This document shows, piece after piece, positions 16,682 to 25,128 of a stretch of DNA of 64,000 nt. The DNA comes from Dyadobacter bucti (GTDB lineage: Bacteria > Bacteroidota > Bacteroidia > Cytophagales > Spirosomataceae): positions 558,001 through 622,000 of the forward strand of contig NZ_SWFP01000002.1 of NCBI RefSeq assembly GCF_005869225.1, written 5' to 3'. A program made the position numbers and the translations under genes. The first letter of the stretch is position 1, and each line of letters opens with the position of its first letter. The notes below the pieces were generated by a model that saw nothing but the letters and a program-made list of their open reading frames with translations, searched no databases and was not told the DNA's origin.

Positions 16682-17743
16682 TTACACCAATTCCTCCTCC
16701 AGCAACTTCTTCACAAAATCATCATCAACCAAGTGCGGATAAGCCTCGGTTACTCTGGTGATTTCTTCGGCCTGGCCGGGGGAGAGGTTTTCTTTGGGGT
16801 TAAGGGTCAGAATGTTTTCCATCAATCCCTGTCTCCGCAATACTTCGTGCACACCGGTGATACATCCGTGAAAAGCATGCGCAGGGTCAAAAATGGCTGC
16901 ATTCATGTCTGTCACCTCAATATTCCGGCTCAGCAGATCTGAAATATTCTCATTACCATTTGCAACCGACTTTTTTATACTTTTCAGCAGGCTTACCGCC
17001 TTTTCTGTCCAGCAAGCCCAATGTCCAAGTAATCCGCCGGCAAACCGCTTTTCAACCGTTTCCCCGTTCACATTAAAGCGGTAAGGTGTCAGCAGGTCTG
17101 CCACAATATTGTCGTCGTTTCCCGTGTAAAGCGCGATTTCGTCTTTGCGGGAAGAAAATGCCACAGCCCGCACCACATCCAGCGTCTGGTACCGGTTGAA
17201 CGCAGCGATTTTGATAGCATACACATTCGGGATCTCAGCAAACTGCTGCCAGAAATCATAGCTGTAAACCCGCCCGCCAATCGCCGCCTGAAGATAAAAT
17301 CCAAATACCGGAATAATTTCAGCAACGGTCTTAATGTGTGCAATGATCTCATATTCAGACTGCTCCTTGAAAGCAGCCATACTCACAAGCCCAAGATCGT
17401 AACCATATTTCACTGCAATATTTGCCTCCTTAACAGCCTGTTCTGTCAGCCCGCAGACACCCGCTACCTTGATAAACGGCCTGCCGATATTCGACCCGTC
17501 AATTTCGTCCGCAGCAATTTCGAGTACTTTTTCAAACAGATTAACATGCGGGTCGCGGATCTCAAACTGTGTCGTATGGACGCCGATCGCGATGCCTCCT
17601 GCCCCGCTGGCCATGTAATATTTCGTGAGACCGCGCTGCCTTTTTTCATCCAGTTTAAGGTCACTGGTCAGCGCCAGCGGATGCGCCGGAATCACCGTCC
17701 CCTCAAACAAAAGATCTTTTATTTCCTGCCTTAACATAATCAT
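16682..17743 (-). CDS. DapA/NAL-family aldolase or dehydratase
   Basis: The 353-residue protein is a class I TIM-barrel of the dihydrodipicolinate synthase superfamily. It shows the ASGAGGIAIGVHTTQF entrance near residues 45-60, the tyrosine region PVFGFYLQAAIGG near 145, and the Schiff-base lysine in NVYAIKIAAFNRYQ near 175. It is longer than DapA (about 290), with an extended C-terminal half. Its operon partners are an epimerase and an Nramp-fold transporter under a LacI regulator, so lysine biosynthesis is unlikely; cleavage or dehydration of a 2-keto sugar acid is the better guess. Two in-frame ATGs (17743, 17737) are available. It ends the operon; a 64-bp pyrimidine-rich gap separates it from the epimerase gene. 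Confidence 0.82.
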   Translation of the reverse strand: MIMLRQEIKDLLFEGTVIPAHPLALTSDLKLDEKRQRGLTKYYMASGAGGIAIGVHTTQFEIRDPHVNLFEKVLEIAADEIDGSNIGRPFIKVAGVCGLTEQAVKEANIAVKYGYDLGLVSMAAFKEQSEYEIIAHIKTVAEIIPVFGFYLQAAIGGRVYSYDFWQQFAEIPNVYAIKIAAFNRYQTLDVVRAVAFSSRKDEIALYTGNDDNIVADLLTPYRFNVNGETVEKRFAGGLLGHWACWTEKAVSLLKSIKKSVANGNENISDLLSRNIEVTDMNAAIFDPAHAFHGCITGVHEVLRRQGLMENILTLNPKENLSPGQAEEITRVTEAYPHLVDDDFVKKLLEEELV

Positions 17744-17807
17744 TCAAATTTTTTTATCCCAAAAAAATCATCTTCCCCTTCTTCCATCCTCCCTTTCCTC
17801 CCTACTC

Positions 17808-18824
17808 CTAAAACTGCCCCTTCCTCTCCTGAAAATGCGTAGGCTTATTAATCGTCTTGCCGCCTTCCAGCAGCCATTGCGCGGTGATCCCGATCATCTG
17901 TTTCAATGTCGTGCGCGGATAGCCGAACAAACGGAAAGATTCCGCAGCGTTACTCAGCAAAGCAGAAGGTTGTTCCTCGTTCGCAAACTGCGGAACGGTG
18001 TTAAATATACGTCCAAATTCCCCCGCCAGCCAGCGAAGCGAAACTGTCTCCGGACCGGTAATATTCAGGATCTTCGAAGGCGCCTCACAATGCAGCAGCG
18101 AACGGATCGCCATTTCATTGGCATCTCCCTGCCAGATCACATTGACGTGCCCGGTACTCAGGTCAATCGCCTTGCCACCCAGGACAGATTTCGCGACTTC
18201 CAGAAGGACGCCGTATTTAAAATCTATCGCATAATTCAGGCGGTAGATCAGCAATTTTGTTCCGTAAATTGAAGAAAAATGCTGGAACATACGCTCCCTC
18301 CCGAGGCACGACTGCCCGTACTCCCCTACCGGGTCAGCACGCAGCTCTTCCGTAGCTCCTCCCGACGCAACTGTCGTAAAGGGATAAACATTTCCTGTTG
18401 AATAAACCACGATTTTGGAATTACGGAATTTCTCGGCCACTCTGCCGGGCAGATAGGTGTTCATAGCCCAGGTATACGGTTCATTGCCCGAAGTACCAAA
18501 CTTGGTTCCGGCCAGATAAAGCACATTTTCCACTTCGGGAAGCGCCTGAAGCTGGTGATCTTCAAGAATATCCGCAACAATGGTTTCAATACCCTCGGCG
18601 TTCAGCTCGGCGGTCAGGCCTGGTTCGCTGAACCTCGAAACACCAATGACACGCTTATCAAGTCCGGCCTCGTCGATGGCCTGTTTCGCCAGGCGCGCAA
18701 TGCTCGGCCCGATCTTGCCCCCTGCACCCAGGATCAGGATATCACCCTCAATTTTCTTGATATCCTCAATCAAGGCGGCCGAGGGACTTAGCCATTGTTC
18801 TTCAAGAGATGCTATTCCGGTCAT
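17808..18824 (-). CDS. NAD-dependent epimerase/dehydratase-family protein, atypical active site
   Basis: The 338-residue extended-SDR protein opens its Rossmann fold at residues 29-45 (ILILGAGGKIGPSIARLAKQ) and has the usual later strands (VENVLYLAGTKFG, IVVYSTGNVYPF). The SDR tyrosine should lie in GEYGQSCLGRERMF near residue 160, but the residue four positions later is cysteine rather than lysine (YGQSC instead of YxxxK), so normal proton relay is in doubt unless another lysine substitutes. The start ATG overlaps the Nramp gene's stop by one base, implying coupling. A role in oxidising or epimerising the sugar acid handled by the neighbouring DapA-family enzyme is inferred. Confidence 0.8.
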   Translation of the reverse strand: MTGIASLEEQWLSPSAALIEDIKKIEGDILILGAGGKIGPSIARLAKQAIDEAGLDKRVIGVSRFSEPGLTAELNAEGIETIVADILEDHQLQALPEVENVLYLAGTKFGTSGNEPYTWAMNTYLPGRVAEKFRNSKIVVYSTGNVYPFTTVASGGATEELRADPVGEYGQSCLGRERMFQHFSSIYGTKLLIYRLNYAIDFKYGVLLEVAKSVLGGKAIDLSTGHVNVIWQGDANEMAIRSLLHCEAPSKILNITGPETVSLRWLAGEFGRIFNTVPQFANEEQPSALLSNAAESFRLFGYPRTTLKQMIGITAQWLLEGGKTINKPTHFQERKGQF

Positions 18825-20056
18825 TATTTAAAAAGCGGATTGTTAAAAAATAATTCTTTGCTATTGATAATCGCAAGTGAAAAAATCACCACCAAACCGA
18901 TACCGGCCACCACTTTTACCAGCGGGCTATTGGCTTTGTCACCCATGATTTTCTTGTCGTTGGCTACCATGTAGAGGGCCGTGCCAATGAAAGGCACAAC
19001 GAAAATTGTTACACTCTGGGCAAAAACAATAAGCTCTAACGGCAACTTGCCAAATTTGATAGCTATCGAAGCACCGATCACCATCACAGTAGCCACAAGG
19101 TAACGAACTGGTTTTGAGTTAAAATTACTACCAAGCCCCAGCGCATCGCCCAGAAGTGTCCCGCCGACAGAGGCATTTCCGATCAGGGAAGAAAAGGCCG
19201 CCCCGAACAAACCGATCAGGAAAAGCGTAGATGCATTGTTACCAAAAAGCGGTTCGAGCGCCTTTGCCATATCCGAGGCCGAATTGACCTTGATTCCTTT
19301 GGGGTGTAAAATGGAAGCAGCGCAAATGATCACGATCGTACACATGAAACCCATGAAAACCATCCCGGTCGTACTGTCATTCCTGGCTGTCCGCAGTGAT
19401 GGGTTGATCCGGATGCGTTCCTGAATTAGATAAGACTGATAAGATGCCCCCACGATTGAAAAGGACGACGCGATAAACGCGATGATCAATCCCTGGGAAC
19501 CCTCCGGGATGACAGGCGTTGTAAAACCCTTTGCAACCTCAACCATGTCAGGCTTGGCCCAGAACAAGGTCGTCAGAAATGAAAACAGTTTTACCAGGAT
19601 CAGGATAATCATCGTCCGTTCGAGCACCGAATAAAAGCTCCTGAAAAACAGCAGGCTGATCCCGACAAGGTTGAAGAAAATGACCCACGGAATAGGCGAA
19701 GTATGAAACAGCTCCCCGGCAGCGATCCCGACGCCGATTGAATTTCCGGCCTGAAAAGAAGTGGTCACCAGGAAAACCCCGATCCCCATAGCGATGGAAG
19801 CGCCCTTTCCCCATTTTTGCTTTACCGACGACAGCAGCGATTGATGGGTCGCTGCGCCGATACGAGTAGACATCGCGGCAAATACCGACATAAAGAAAAT
19901 GGCCACTATCACAATCCAGAGCAGCGAATAACCATACACCGCTCCGATTTTCGAAGTGATGGTCAGCTTGCTGGGCCCGAAGATCAAAGCCGCGGTAATC
20001 ATTCCCGGACCGAGTGATTTAAGCCAACTGAGTAATTTGTCTTTAAAGTTTTCCAA
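18824..20056 (-). CDS. Nramp (SLC11)-fold transporter lacking metal-binding motifs
   Basis: The 410-residue protein has about eleven membrane helices and aligns by eye to Nramp: GPGMITAALIF then IGAVYGYSLLW mirrors helix 1 and its follow-on. The metal-coordinating DPGN of helix 1 is replaced by GPSK, and the helix-6 MPHN motif by GASY (SFSIVGASYQSYLIQ near 215). True Mn/Fe transporters keep these residues, so divalent metal transport is unlikely. It is the first gene of an operon with an epimerase and a DapA-family enzyme, preceded by two palindromic operators and a LacI gene, which suggests a role in taking up the organic compound these enzymes use. Annotation pipelines will probably call it a divalent metal transporter. 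Confidence 0.82.
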   Translation of the reverse strand: MENFKDKLLSWLKSLGPGMITAALIFGPSKLTITSKIGAVYGYSLLWIVIVAIFFMSVFAAMSTRIGAATHQSLLSSVKQKWGKGASIAMGIGVFLVTTSFQAGNSIGVGIAAGELFHTSPIPWVIFFNLVGISLLFFRSFYSVLERTMIILILVKLFSFLTTLFWAKPDMVEVAKGFTTPVIPEGSQGLIIAFIASSFSIVGASYQSYLIQERIRINPSLRTARNDSTTGMVFMGFMCTIVIICAASILHPKGIKVNSASDMAKALEPLFGNNASTLFLIGLFGAAFSSLIGNASVGGTLLGDALGLGSNFNSKPVRYLVATVMVIGASIAIKFGKLPLELIVFAQSVTIFVVPFIGTALYMVANDKKIMGDKANSPLVKVVAGIGLVVIFSLAIINSKELFFNNPLFK

Positions 20057-20103
20057 GGTAATAAGAGTAAGGACTGAATACAGGAACTGTTCGGCTGATG
20101 CAA

Positions 20104-20125
20104 TTTACGGGCACGTGCCCGTAAA
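20104..20125. promoter_or_regulatory. 22-bp perfect palindrome, LacI-type operator
   Basis: A perfect palindrome centred on 20114/20115, with core ACGGGCACGTGCCCGT, lies 48 bp upstream of the Nramp-fold gene start. The central CG and G/C-rich half sites fit a LacI-family operator; the LacI gene lies immediately upstream at 20250-21308. Confidence 0.72.
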
Positions 20126-20209
20126 GGTAGAAATATTTTTTATATTCTTCTTTTTTAAAAAATCTATCCATAAAATTTTGTGAAAAAATTCAGATCGGCC
20201 CGATTCTCC

Positions 20210-20223
20210 GGGCAACGTTGCCC
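20210..20223. promoter_or_regulatory. 14-bp perfect palindrome, second operator candidate
   Basis: GGGCAACGTTGCCC lies 27 bp after the LacI stop codon and about 95 bp from the 20104 palindrome. It shares the G-GCA-ACGT core style with the LacI operator at 9161, so it could bind the local regulator as a second site for looping, or be a site shared with the other LacI protein. Confidence 0.5.
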
Positions 20224-20249
20224 TTTGCATCAGTTATATTCCAGAAAGG

Positions 20250-21308
20250 CTAATTCTGGTAAAACTCGTAATTTTCTTTGGTAACGATATCAATGGGCAT
20301 ATAACTCAGCCTGGTCACGGGCGCGTTGGTGACGAGGGTCTGGTAAAACGCCATCACTCCCCGGTAGCCCTGCTCTTCGGGCCGGTGACAGATCAGAAAA
20401 TCGATGACGTCACTTTCGAGATACCCGACATTCTCTTTGACAAAATCATAACCGATCAGTGAAACATGCGTACGGTGGCTGTTTTTCAGAAATGACGCCA
20501 CGGTATGCACCCGCGAATTGGTCACAAAAGCCGCACCTATATCCTTGTTTAAATGAAACACATAAGTAAGATGCCGCGCGACCGACTGGTAATCTGTTTC
20601 CCGGATATCGATACGAACGATCTCGTTGGGCTGGTTTTTGTCGCTGAAATAGGACCTGAAACCTTCCTCTATCCGCAGGTAGTTGAAATTATCGACTTCT
20701 TTGGAAATATTGATGATCAGTACCTTGGTATTACTCTGCAGCCGGTAAGTAAGGAGTTTGGCACCTACATAGCCGCTTTTGAACAAATGCGGACCAATGT
20801 AAGAAAGGCTGTGCAGGTCGGGAATATCCGAATCTATAAAGATAAAAGGGATTTTACGCTCGTTGCATTCTGCCGCAAACTGTTTGGTTTCTTCAATAAA
20901 AGAAGGCGAAAGCAAAATACCATGCACGTCGCCCTGCAAAATCAGCCGTACATTTTCAGTGAAAGACTCTTTGCTGTTGAGATCAAAAAAATAAGAAATC
21001 ACCTGTACGCCATATTGCCTGATCTCAGCCTCCGCTCTGCGGATCCCCAGCAGCGGGGCCTCCCAGAAATCCGTTTCTTCGGACACATTGGGCAGCAGAA
21101 TAGCAATGGTGATGATTTTACGGGATGCCAGACGGCTGGCAAGGATATTAGGCTGGTAATCGAGTTCCTTGATAATATCGTTGATCCGCTGCTTCGTTTT
21201 CTCCGAAACACCGGTCCTGTTGTGAAGTACCCTGTCCACGGTTGCGGTAGAAACATTGGCCCGTCGTGCTATTTCCTTTACTCCAAAAGAAGTATTTTCT
21301 TTTTCCAT
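20250..21308 (-). CDS. LacI-family transcriptional regulator of the Nramp/DapA operon
   Basis: The 352-residue protein has a LacI helix-turn-helix at residues 8-55 (GVKEIARRANVSTATVDRVLHNRTG, then LDYQPN). A sugar-binding-protein-like effector domain follows (ITIAILLPNVSEETDFW, VHGILLSPSFIEET, IPFIFIDSDIPD, VSLIGYDFVKENVGYL). TATVDRVL replaces the more usual TATVSRAL of the recognition helix, a variant that should give a different operator from the other LacI protein in this window. It is co-directional with, and just upstream of, the Nramp-fold gene, with two palindromes in the intervening 193 bp. The ligand is unknown. Confidence 0.92.
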   Translation of the reverse strand: MEKENTSFGVKEIARRANVSTATVDRVLHNRTGVSEKTKQRINDIIKELDYQPNILASRLASRKIITIAILLPNVSEETDFWEAPLLGIRRAEAEIRQYGVQVISYFFDLNSKESFTENVRLILQGDVHGILLSPSFIEETKQFAAECNERKIPFIFIDSDIPDLHSLSYIGPHLFKSGYVGAKLLTYRLQSNTKVLIINISKEVDNFNYLRIEEGFRSYFSDKNQPNEIVRIDIRETDYQSVARHLTYVFHLNKDIGAAFVTNSRVHTVASFLKNSHRTHVSLIGYDFVKENVGYLESDVIDFLICHRPEEQGYRGVMAFYQTLVTNAPVTRLSYMPIDIVTKENYEFYQN

Positions 21309-21389
21309 GCAGGTCTGCTTTTTGCGGTAAATATAGTGGTTACCCGCTTTGGATACAGCGAATCCCTGGCTTTGGGCAGAAAATACTTA

Positions 21390-21971
21390 CTATGTCCTGT
21401 TGATTTTATCCAAAACAAAAGTCCCGAGAGGTGAAATCCGGTACCCGGTCTCGAGGCTGATGGTCAGGCCGAGATTTTTCAGCTTGCGGATATTGAGTTT
21501 CAGCCATTCTTTTTCTCTTCCCGTCATTGCTGCCAGATCGGCGGCCCGCAATTCGGGATTATCGCGGATCAGGTTCAGTACCGTTAAAGTCCATTCACCG
21601 GATTTGTCCAATCTTCCGAGCTTGGCGGCTAGTGCAGCAAACGCATCATCATCCAGTGAATTTTTTTCTCTCAGCCCGATCCGTTCGTCAGCGGCATGAT
21701 ACTTCACTGATATTTTGTAAAGTATCCCTTCCTTTATTTTACCGAGTTCAGTCCGCAGAGAAGAAAGGTCATCAAAACCGGCGATAACGGCATCTGCTTC
21801 CGACAAATCCTCAGCATCCATTTCAATAATGTCGGTGATGTTTACGACCCCGATGCTGGTACAGATCAGGCTGCCTTTAACGACCGCGGGTTTCTTCCAT
21901 TTGCGGAACGCAACGGTCGATTCCCCGGTCAGTATCCGTTCGAGATGTTTTTGTTTAAAAAGCATTTTCAA
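21390..21971 (-). CDS. ASCH-domain protein with C-terminal winged helix
   Basis: The 193-residue protein begins like an ASCH/PUA-like RNA-binding domain: LFKQKHLERILTGESTVAFRKWKKP (residues 4-28) with the strand VKGSLICTSIGVVNITDI after it. Residues 125-190 read as a winged helix (GEWTLTVLNLIRDNPELRAADLAAMTGREKEWLKLNIRKLKNLGLTISLETGYRISPLG). ASCH domains bind RNA or modified nucleosides; the added winged helix suggests a nucleic-acid-binding regulator. It starts 75 bp past the stop of the VOC-GNAT gene upstream, so co-transcription is possible. Precise function is unknown. Confidence 0.75.
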   Translation of the reverse strand: MKMLFKQKHLERILTGESTVAFRKWKKPAVVKGSLICTSIGVVNITDIIEMDAEDLSEADAVIAGFDDLSSLRTELGKIKEGILYKISVKYHAADERIGLREKNSLDDDAFAALAAKLGRLDKSGEWTLTVLNLIRDNPELRAADLAAMTGREKEWLKLNIRKLKNLGLTISLETGYRISPLGTFVLDKINRT

Positions 21972-22046
21972 AGCATTTGAAGATACTCCGGCAAAGAAAG
22001 CGGTTTTCGCCCCAGAAGCAACTCCAGCATATTATCCGCAACAACA

Positions 22047-22883
22047 TCACATGGTATCCCTGTTATGCCTCCGCATTTTAATCATGCTGAATGCCTTTTC
22101 AAAACCGAACTGCTGGTAAAACGGTTCGACATTTTCGCCGGTGATCAGTGCCACCAGTGACGAGTCCGGCAAATTGGCATCTATCCAGCCCGACAGTACC
22201 AGCATCAGTCCGGTCCCGATGCGCTTGCCCTGCCAGTCGGGATGCACGATCACGTCCCGGACATAATAAAATCCGAGTCCGTCGCTGGTTAGCAGGGCAT
22301 ATCCTACTACTTCGCCCGTTTGCTTGTGCTCCGCAACCACGCCGAAGGTCGCGGCAGCGAGTTGTGAACCAAGCCTTTCCATATTATCCGGATTATCCGG
22401 CAAGCTCCATCCCACCGACTTCCTCAGATTTTGGTATTCATGCGCAGCAGGTATTCTTGGAACGATCTCAATACTATCGGGCATTGCCTGCGTCCCTTTC
22501 TCCCGGTCAGACACCGGAGCGGCGAAGCTGATATAGTACCCGTTGAGCTCCCTGACAGTATATTCTGCAAATCCATAAGGCATGTTTTTGAGGGGGGCAA
22601 CAATTTCCGCGCCGCGCTCGCGGTGCTGGGCATACAATGTATTAATCCGCTGTACCCTGATCCAGATTGAATTTCCTTTTGAAGACGCGGCCAGCTCCGC
22701 GTCGAGCGTAAATTGAATAAACGCGCCATCGCGGGAAACGGCCCCGTGGTAGGGCGGCTCCCCTGCGGTCCACTTCGTCGGAAAGCACAGTACCTGCTGC
22801 CAGTAAGCAATCGTTGCCGCTATATCCTGCACCGCCAGCACAGGTTCGGCATGTGAAAAGGTAGACCAGTCTTTATTTTCCAT
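22047..22883 (-). CDS. VOC (glyoxalase/bleomycin-resistance fold) - GNAT acetyltransferase fusion
   Basis: The 278-residue protein joins two small domains. Residues 8-125 look like a VOC fold (AEPVLAVQDIAATIAYWQQVLCFPTKW, then IWIRVQRINTLYAQHRERGAEIV and YTVRELNGYYISFA). Residues 145-270 are a GNAT acetyltransferase with the acetyl-CoA loop VHPDWQGKRIGTGLM near 222-236 and the terminal NVEPFYQQFGFEKAF. Each domain alone often confers resistance to or detoxifies small molecules; fusions usually act on one compound. The substrate is unknown. It is soluble, with no signal peptide. Confidence 0.82.
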   Translation of the reverse strand: MENKDWSTFSHAEPVLAVQDIAATIAYWQQVLCFPTKWTAGEPPYHGAVSRDGAFIQFTLDAELAASSKGNSIWIRVQRINTLYAQHRERGAEIVAPLKNMPYGFAEYTVRELNGYYISFAAPVSDREKGTQAMPDSIEIVPRIPAAHEYQNLRKSVGWSLPDNPDNMERLGSQLAAATFGVVAEHKQTGEVVGYALLTSDGLGFYYVRDVIVHPDWQGKRIGTGLMLVLSGWIDANLPDSSLVALITGENVEPFYQQFGFEKAFSMIKMRRHNRDTM

Positions 22884-22903
22884 GACGTCATCGTTTTTAT
22901 GTT

Positions 22904-23644
22904 TCAGGAGAATTTGATTTTATCCCACAGCTTATTGTTGACCACCTGCCCTATCACCTGCTCGCGGTAATTTCGGCTCATCGGAATCCGGTTCGACTGG
23001 ATAAAGATCTCGTTCCCCTCTATCCCGTCTATTTTATTGACGGAGACAATGTAAGACTTATGTACACGGATAAAAGACTTGCTGTCCAGGCTCGCTTCCA
23101 GGTTTTTAAGATAAAGCAACGTCAGGTATTTTCCTTTTGTAGTGTAAATCGTCACGTAATTCTGCATGCCCTGAATGTACAGGATATCGTTCAGCTGGAT
23201 CTTCTCATATTTGCTCCCTGATTTGATAAAAAAATAATCCGCATCCCGGCCCGCTTGATGAATTTCGGGATAAGAGGAATTGTTGAGCAGGCGCTGATAG
23301 TCCCTCGCCTTGTTGGCGGCTTTGAAAAAACGATCGAAGGTGACCGGCTTTAAAAGGTAATCCAGCACATTGAGCTGAAAACCTTCGAGTGCATAACTGG
23401 GGTAGGCAGTTGTTAAAACGATCATCGGAGGATTTTGCACCATTTTCAGGAAATCTATACCGTTCATTTTCGGCATCTGGATATCCAGAAAAACAAGGTC
23501 CACATTGTTTTCACCCAGCACTTTCATCAATTCCACAGGGTTTTCACAAGTCGCCGTGAGATGCAGGAAGTCAATTTCCCTGACATAGCTGCCAATACCT
23601 TCCCTGGCCAGCGGTTCATCATCAACAATCACACAGCTTATCAT
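22904..23644 (-). CDS. LytTR-family response regulator
   Basis: About 246 residues from ATG 23644, chosen because MISCVIVDDEPLAREG is the normal start of this family; an in-frame TTG at 23683 would add 13 residues and overlap the kinase stop (TTGA). The receiver domain has the phospho-acceptor aspartate in LVFLDIQMPKMNG near residue 57 and the TTAYPSYALEGF switch strand near 85. The LytTR DNA-binding domain spans about 140-240 (DYFFIKSGSKYEKIQLNDILYIQ, FIRVHKSYIVSVNKID). It is paired with the LytS-type kinase directly upstream. Targets are unknown; the divergent TonB receptor at 25129 is one candidate. Confidence 0.92.
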   Translation of the reverse strand: MISCVIVDDEPLAREGIGSYVREIDFLHLTATCENPVELMKVLGENNVDLVFLDIQMPKMNGIDFLKMVQNPPMIVLTTAYPSYALEGFQLNVLDYLLKPVTFDRFFKAANKARDYQRLLNNSSYPEIHQAGRDADYFFIKSGSKYEKIQLNDILYIQGMQNYVTIYTTKGKYLTLLYLKNLEASLDSKSFIRVHKSYIVSVNKIDGIEGNEIFIQSNRIPMSRNYREQVIGQVVNNKLWDKIKFS

Positions 23645-23679
23645 GATCATGCTATTTGTTATGTCAAAGTAAAGATTTT

Positions 23680-24801
23680 TCAAACAGGCTCGGGAACGGT
23701 CAGCTCCGAAAGGCTCAGCGTAAGGTTAACCTCAAAATAACGTTCATCCTGCTGAATATCCAATACATACTGCCCTGGATAAATGAGGTCCAGCCTTCGC
23801 TGCACGTTTTTCAGGCCGATGCCTCCGTAATGCACCACATCTTTTGTTGTAAAAGCCGAGGTAGTGTTAGAGACACGGAAATCCAGGCGGTTACCTTCCA
23901 GGCCCACCCCGATGCTGATCCGGTTTTCTTCATGGGTATGCCGGGAAACATGTTTGAAAGCATTTTCGACAAACACCATCAATACAAAAGGCGCAATCCC
24001 GAGCATTTCGGTATGCTGGCGGTCCATCTCAAAGTTCACCCGGATATTACTGCTCTGCCTGAGTTTTTCCAGTTCCACAAAGTTCCGCATATAGACGATT
24101 TCGTTGCTGAGCGGAATCTGCCGGTCGTTACACTCATAGAGCTGATAACGCAGCAGCTCGGAAAATTTGGCAAGCGCATCCGAAGCCATGTCCGGGTTTT
24201 TATGGATCAGGAAAAATATCGAGTTAATGGTATTAAAAAGAAAATGCGGGTTAAACTGGTTTTTAAGGAATTTCAGCTCGGTTTCCAGCTTTTCATTTTC
24301 CAGCAGCCGCTGCCTGTGCTCCGTCTGTATCCAGGTCTTGGCCAGCTTGATACTCATCGCAAGCGTCATACTCGCCACGGTGGAAGGCAGGGCATTGTTC
24401 AGAAAACGGAAAAAACATTCTGCATCTGTTCCCCCTCCGTAAATTTCCCGCATCGACATGCCCGAGGCATAAGAACTGAAATAATACCCGCCGACGATCA
24501 GCAGGGTGGTAACACAAATCGTCAGGATCAGGTATACGAGATAGATTGAAAACCTGCTTTTCGCCAGGTATTTCGGGATCAGATAGTACAGGTTGAAATA
24601 AACCGCCAATGCCTGAAATAGCACATAGAAGCTGAATTTGATGGTCATCGGGAAAAATACCAGCGAACTCGCCGCCTTGTAAGGATTGCCCATTGCCACC
24701 ACCCACCACAGATAATGGTAAACAAACCAGAGCGGAATGTGGTAAAGCTTGTATTTAAAAAGCCAGTTCTGCTCAGAATTGGCGGGCAGAGAGAATTTCA
24801 T
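23680..24801 (-). CDS. LytS-like membrane sensor histidine kinase
   Basis: The 373-residue protein has four hydrophobic segments in its first 150 residues (for example MTIKFSFYVLFQALAVYF, FSIYLVYLILTICVTTLLIVGGYYF and a further helix near 135-150), a short coiled region (ENEKLETELKFLKNQ), and the His_kinase domain with the phosphorylated histidine in QFNPHFLFNTINSIFF near residue 190. The ATPase part has FVLMVFVENAFKHV near 275 and GIGLKNVQRRLDLIY near 330. It phosphorylates the LytTR regulator encoded next to it. No extracellular ligand domain is seen, so it may sense the membrane state. Confidence 0.92.
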   Translation of the reverse strand: MKFSLPANSEQNWLFKYKLYHIPLWFVYHYLWWVVAMGNPYKAASSLVFFPMTIKFSFYVLFQALAVYFNLYYLIPKYLAKSRFSIYLVYLILTICVTTLLIVGGYYFSSYASGMSMREIYGGGTDAECFFRFLNNALPSTVASMTLAMSIKLAKTWIQTEHRQRLLENEKLETELKFLKNQFNPHFLFNTINSIFFLIHKNPDMASDALAKFSELLRYQLYECNDRQIPLSNEIVYMRNFVELEKLRQSSNIRVNFEMDRQHTEMLGIAPFVLMVFVENAFKHVSRHTHEENRISIGVGLEGNRLDFRVSNTTSAFTTKDVVHYGGIGLKNVQRRLDLIYPGQYVLDIQQDERYFEVNLTLSLSELTVPEPV

Positions 24802-25128
24802 TTCAAAAATGGATTCATCAGGTACTCAAAACAAACGCCCGATCCTGCACATGAGAAAAAGAAGTCGGTTCTCCTAAGATAACTAAAATTCCGGCGATCC
24901 CGAACCCATACTATATGAACTGCGGCAGATAATTGACCAATGGTAGCTACGGCCGCTTATTACGCTGATTTTCATCATTTTCTTCCCGATATCACCCATT
25001 TGTCTGTATTGATGCAGGTGGTCAATTAGATGTTGCCGGTGGTCACGATACATTCCTGATGTAATTCCCGGGGACTTCTTTTGTATCCGCGGGACATGCC
25101 CGCAAAAGTCATTTTCCCGATCTCAGCC
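24802..25128. other. Divergent intergenic region upstream of the TonB receptor
   Basis: These 327 bp separate the kinase gene from the TonB receptor gene and should hold both promoters. The only clear structure is the inverted repeat GCGGG-ACATG-CCCGC at 25089-25103, 26 bp ahead of the receptor's start, in what would be its leader. I see no gene. Confidence 0.45.

Noticed and set aside
18824..20056. Manganese/iron transporter as the plain annotation
   Set aside because: Both metal-binding motifs of the Nramp family are replaced, so a metal-transport call is not supported.
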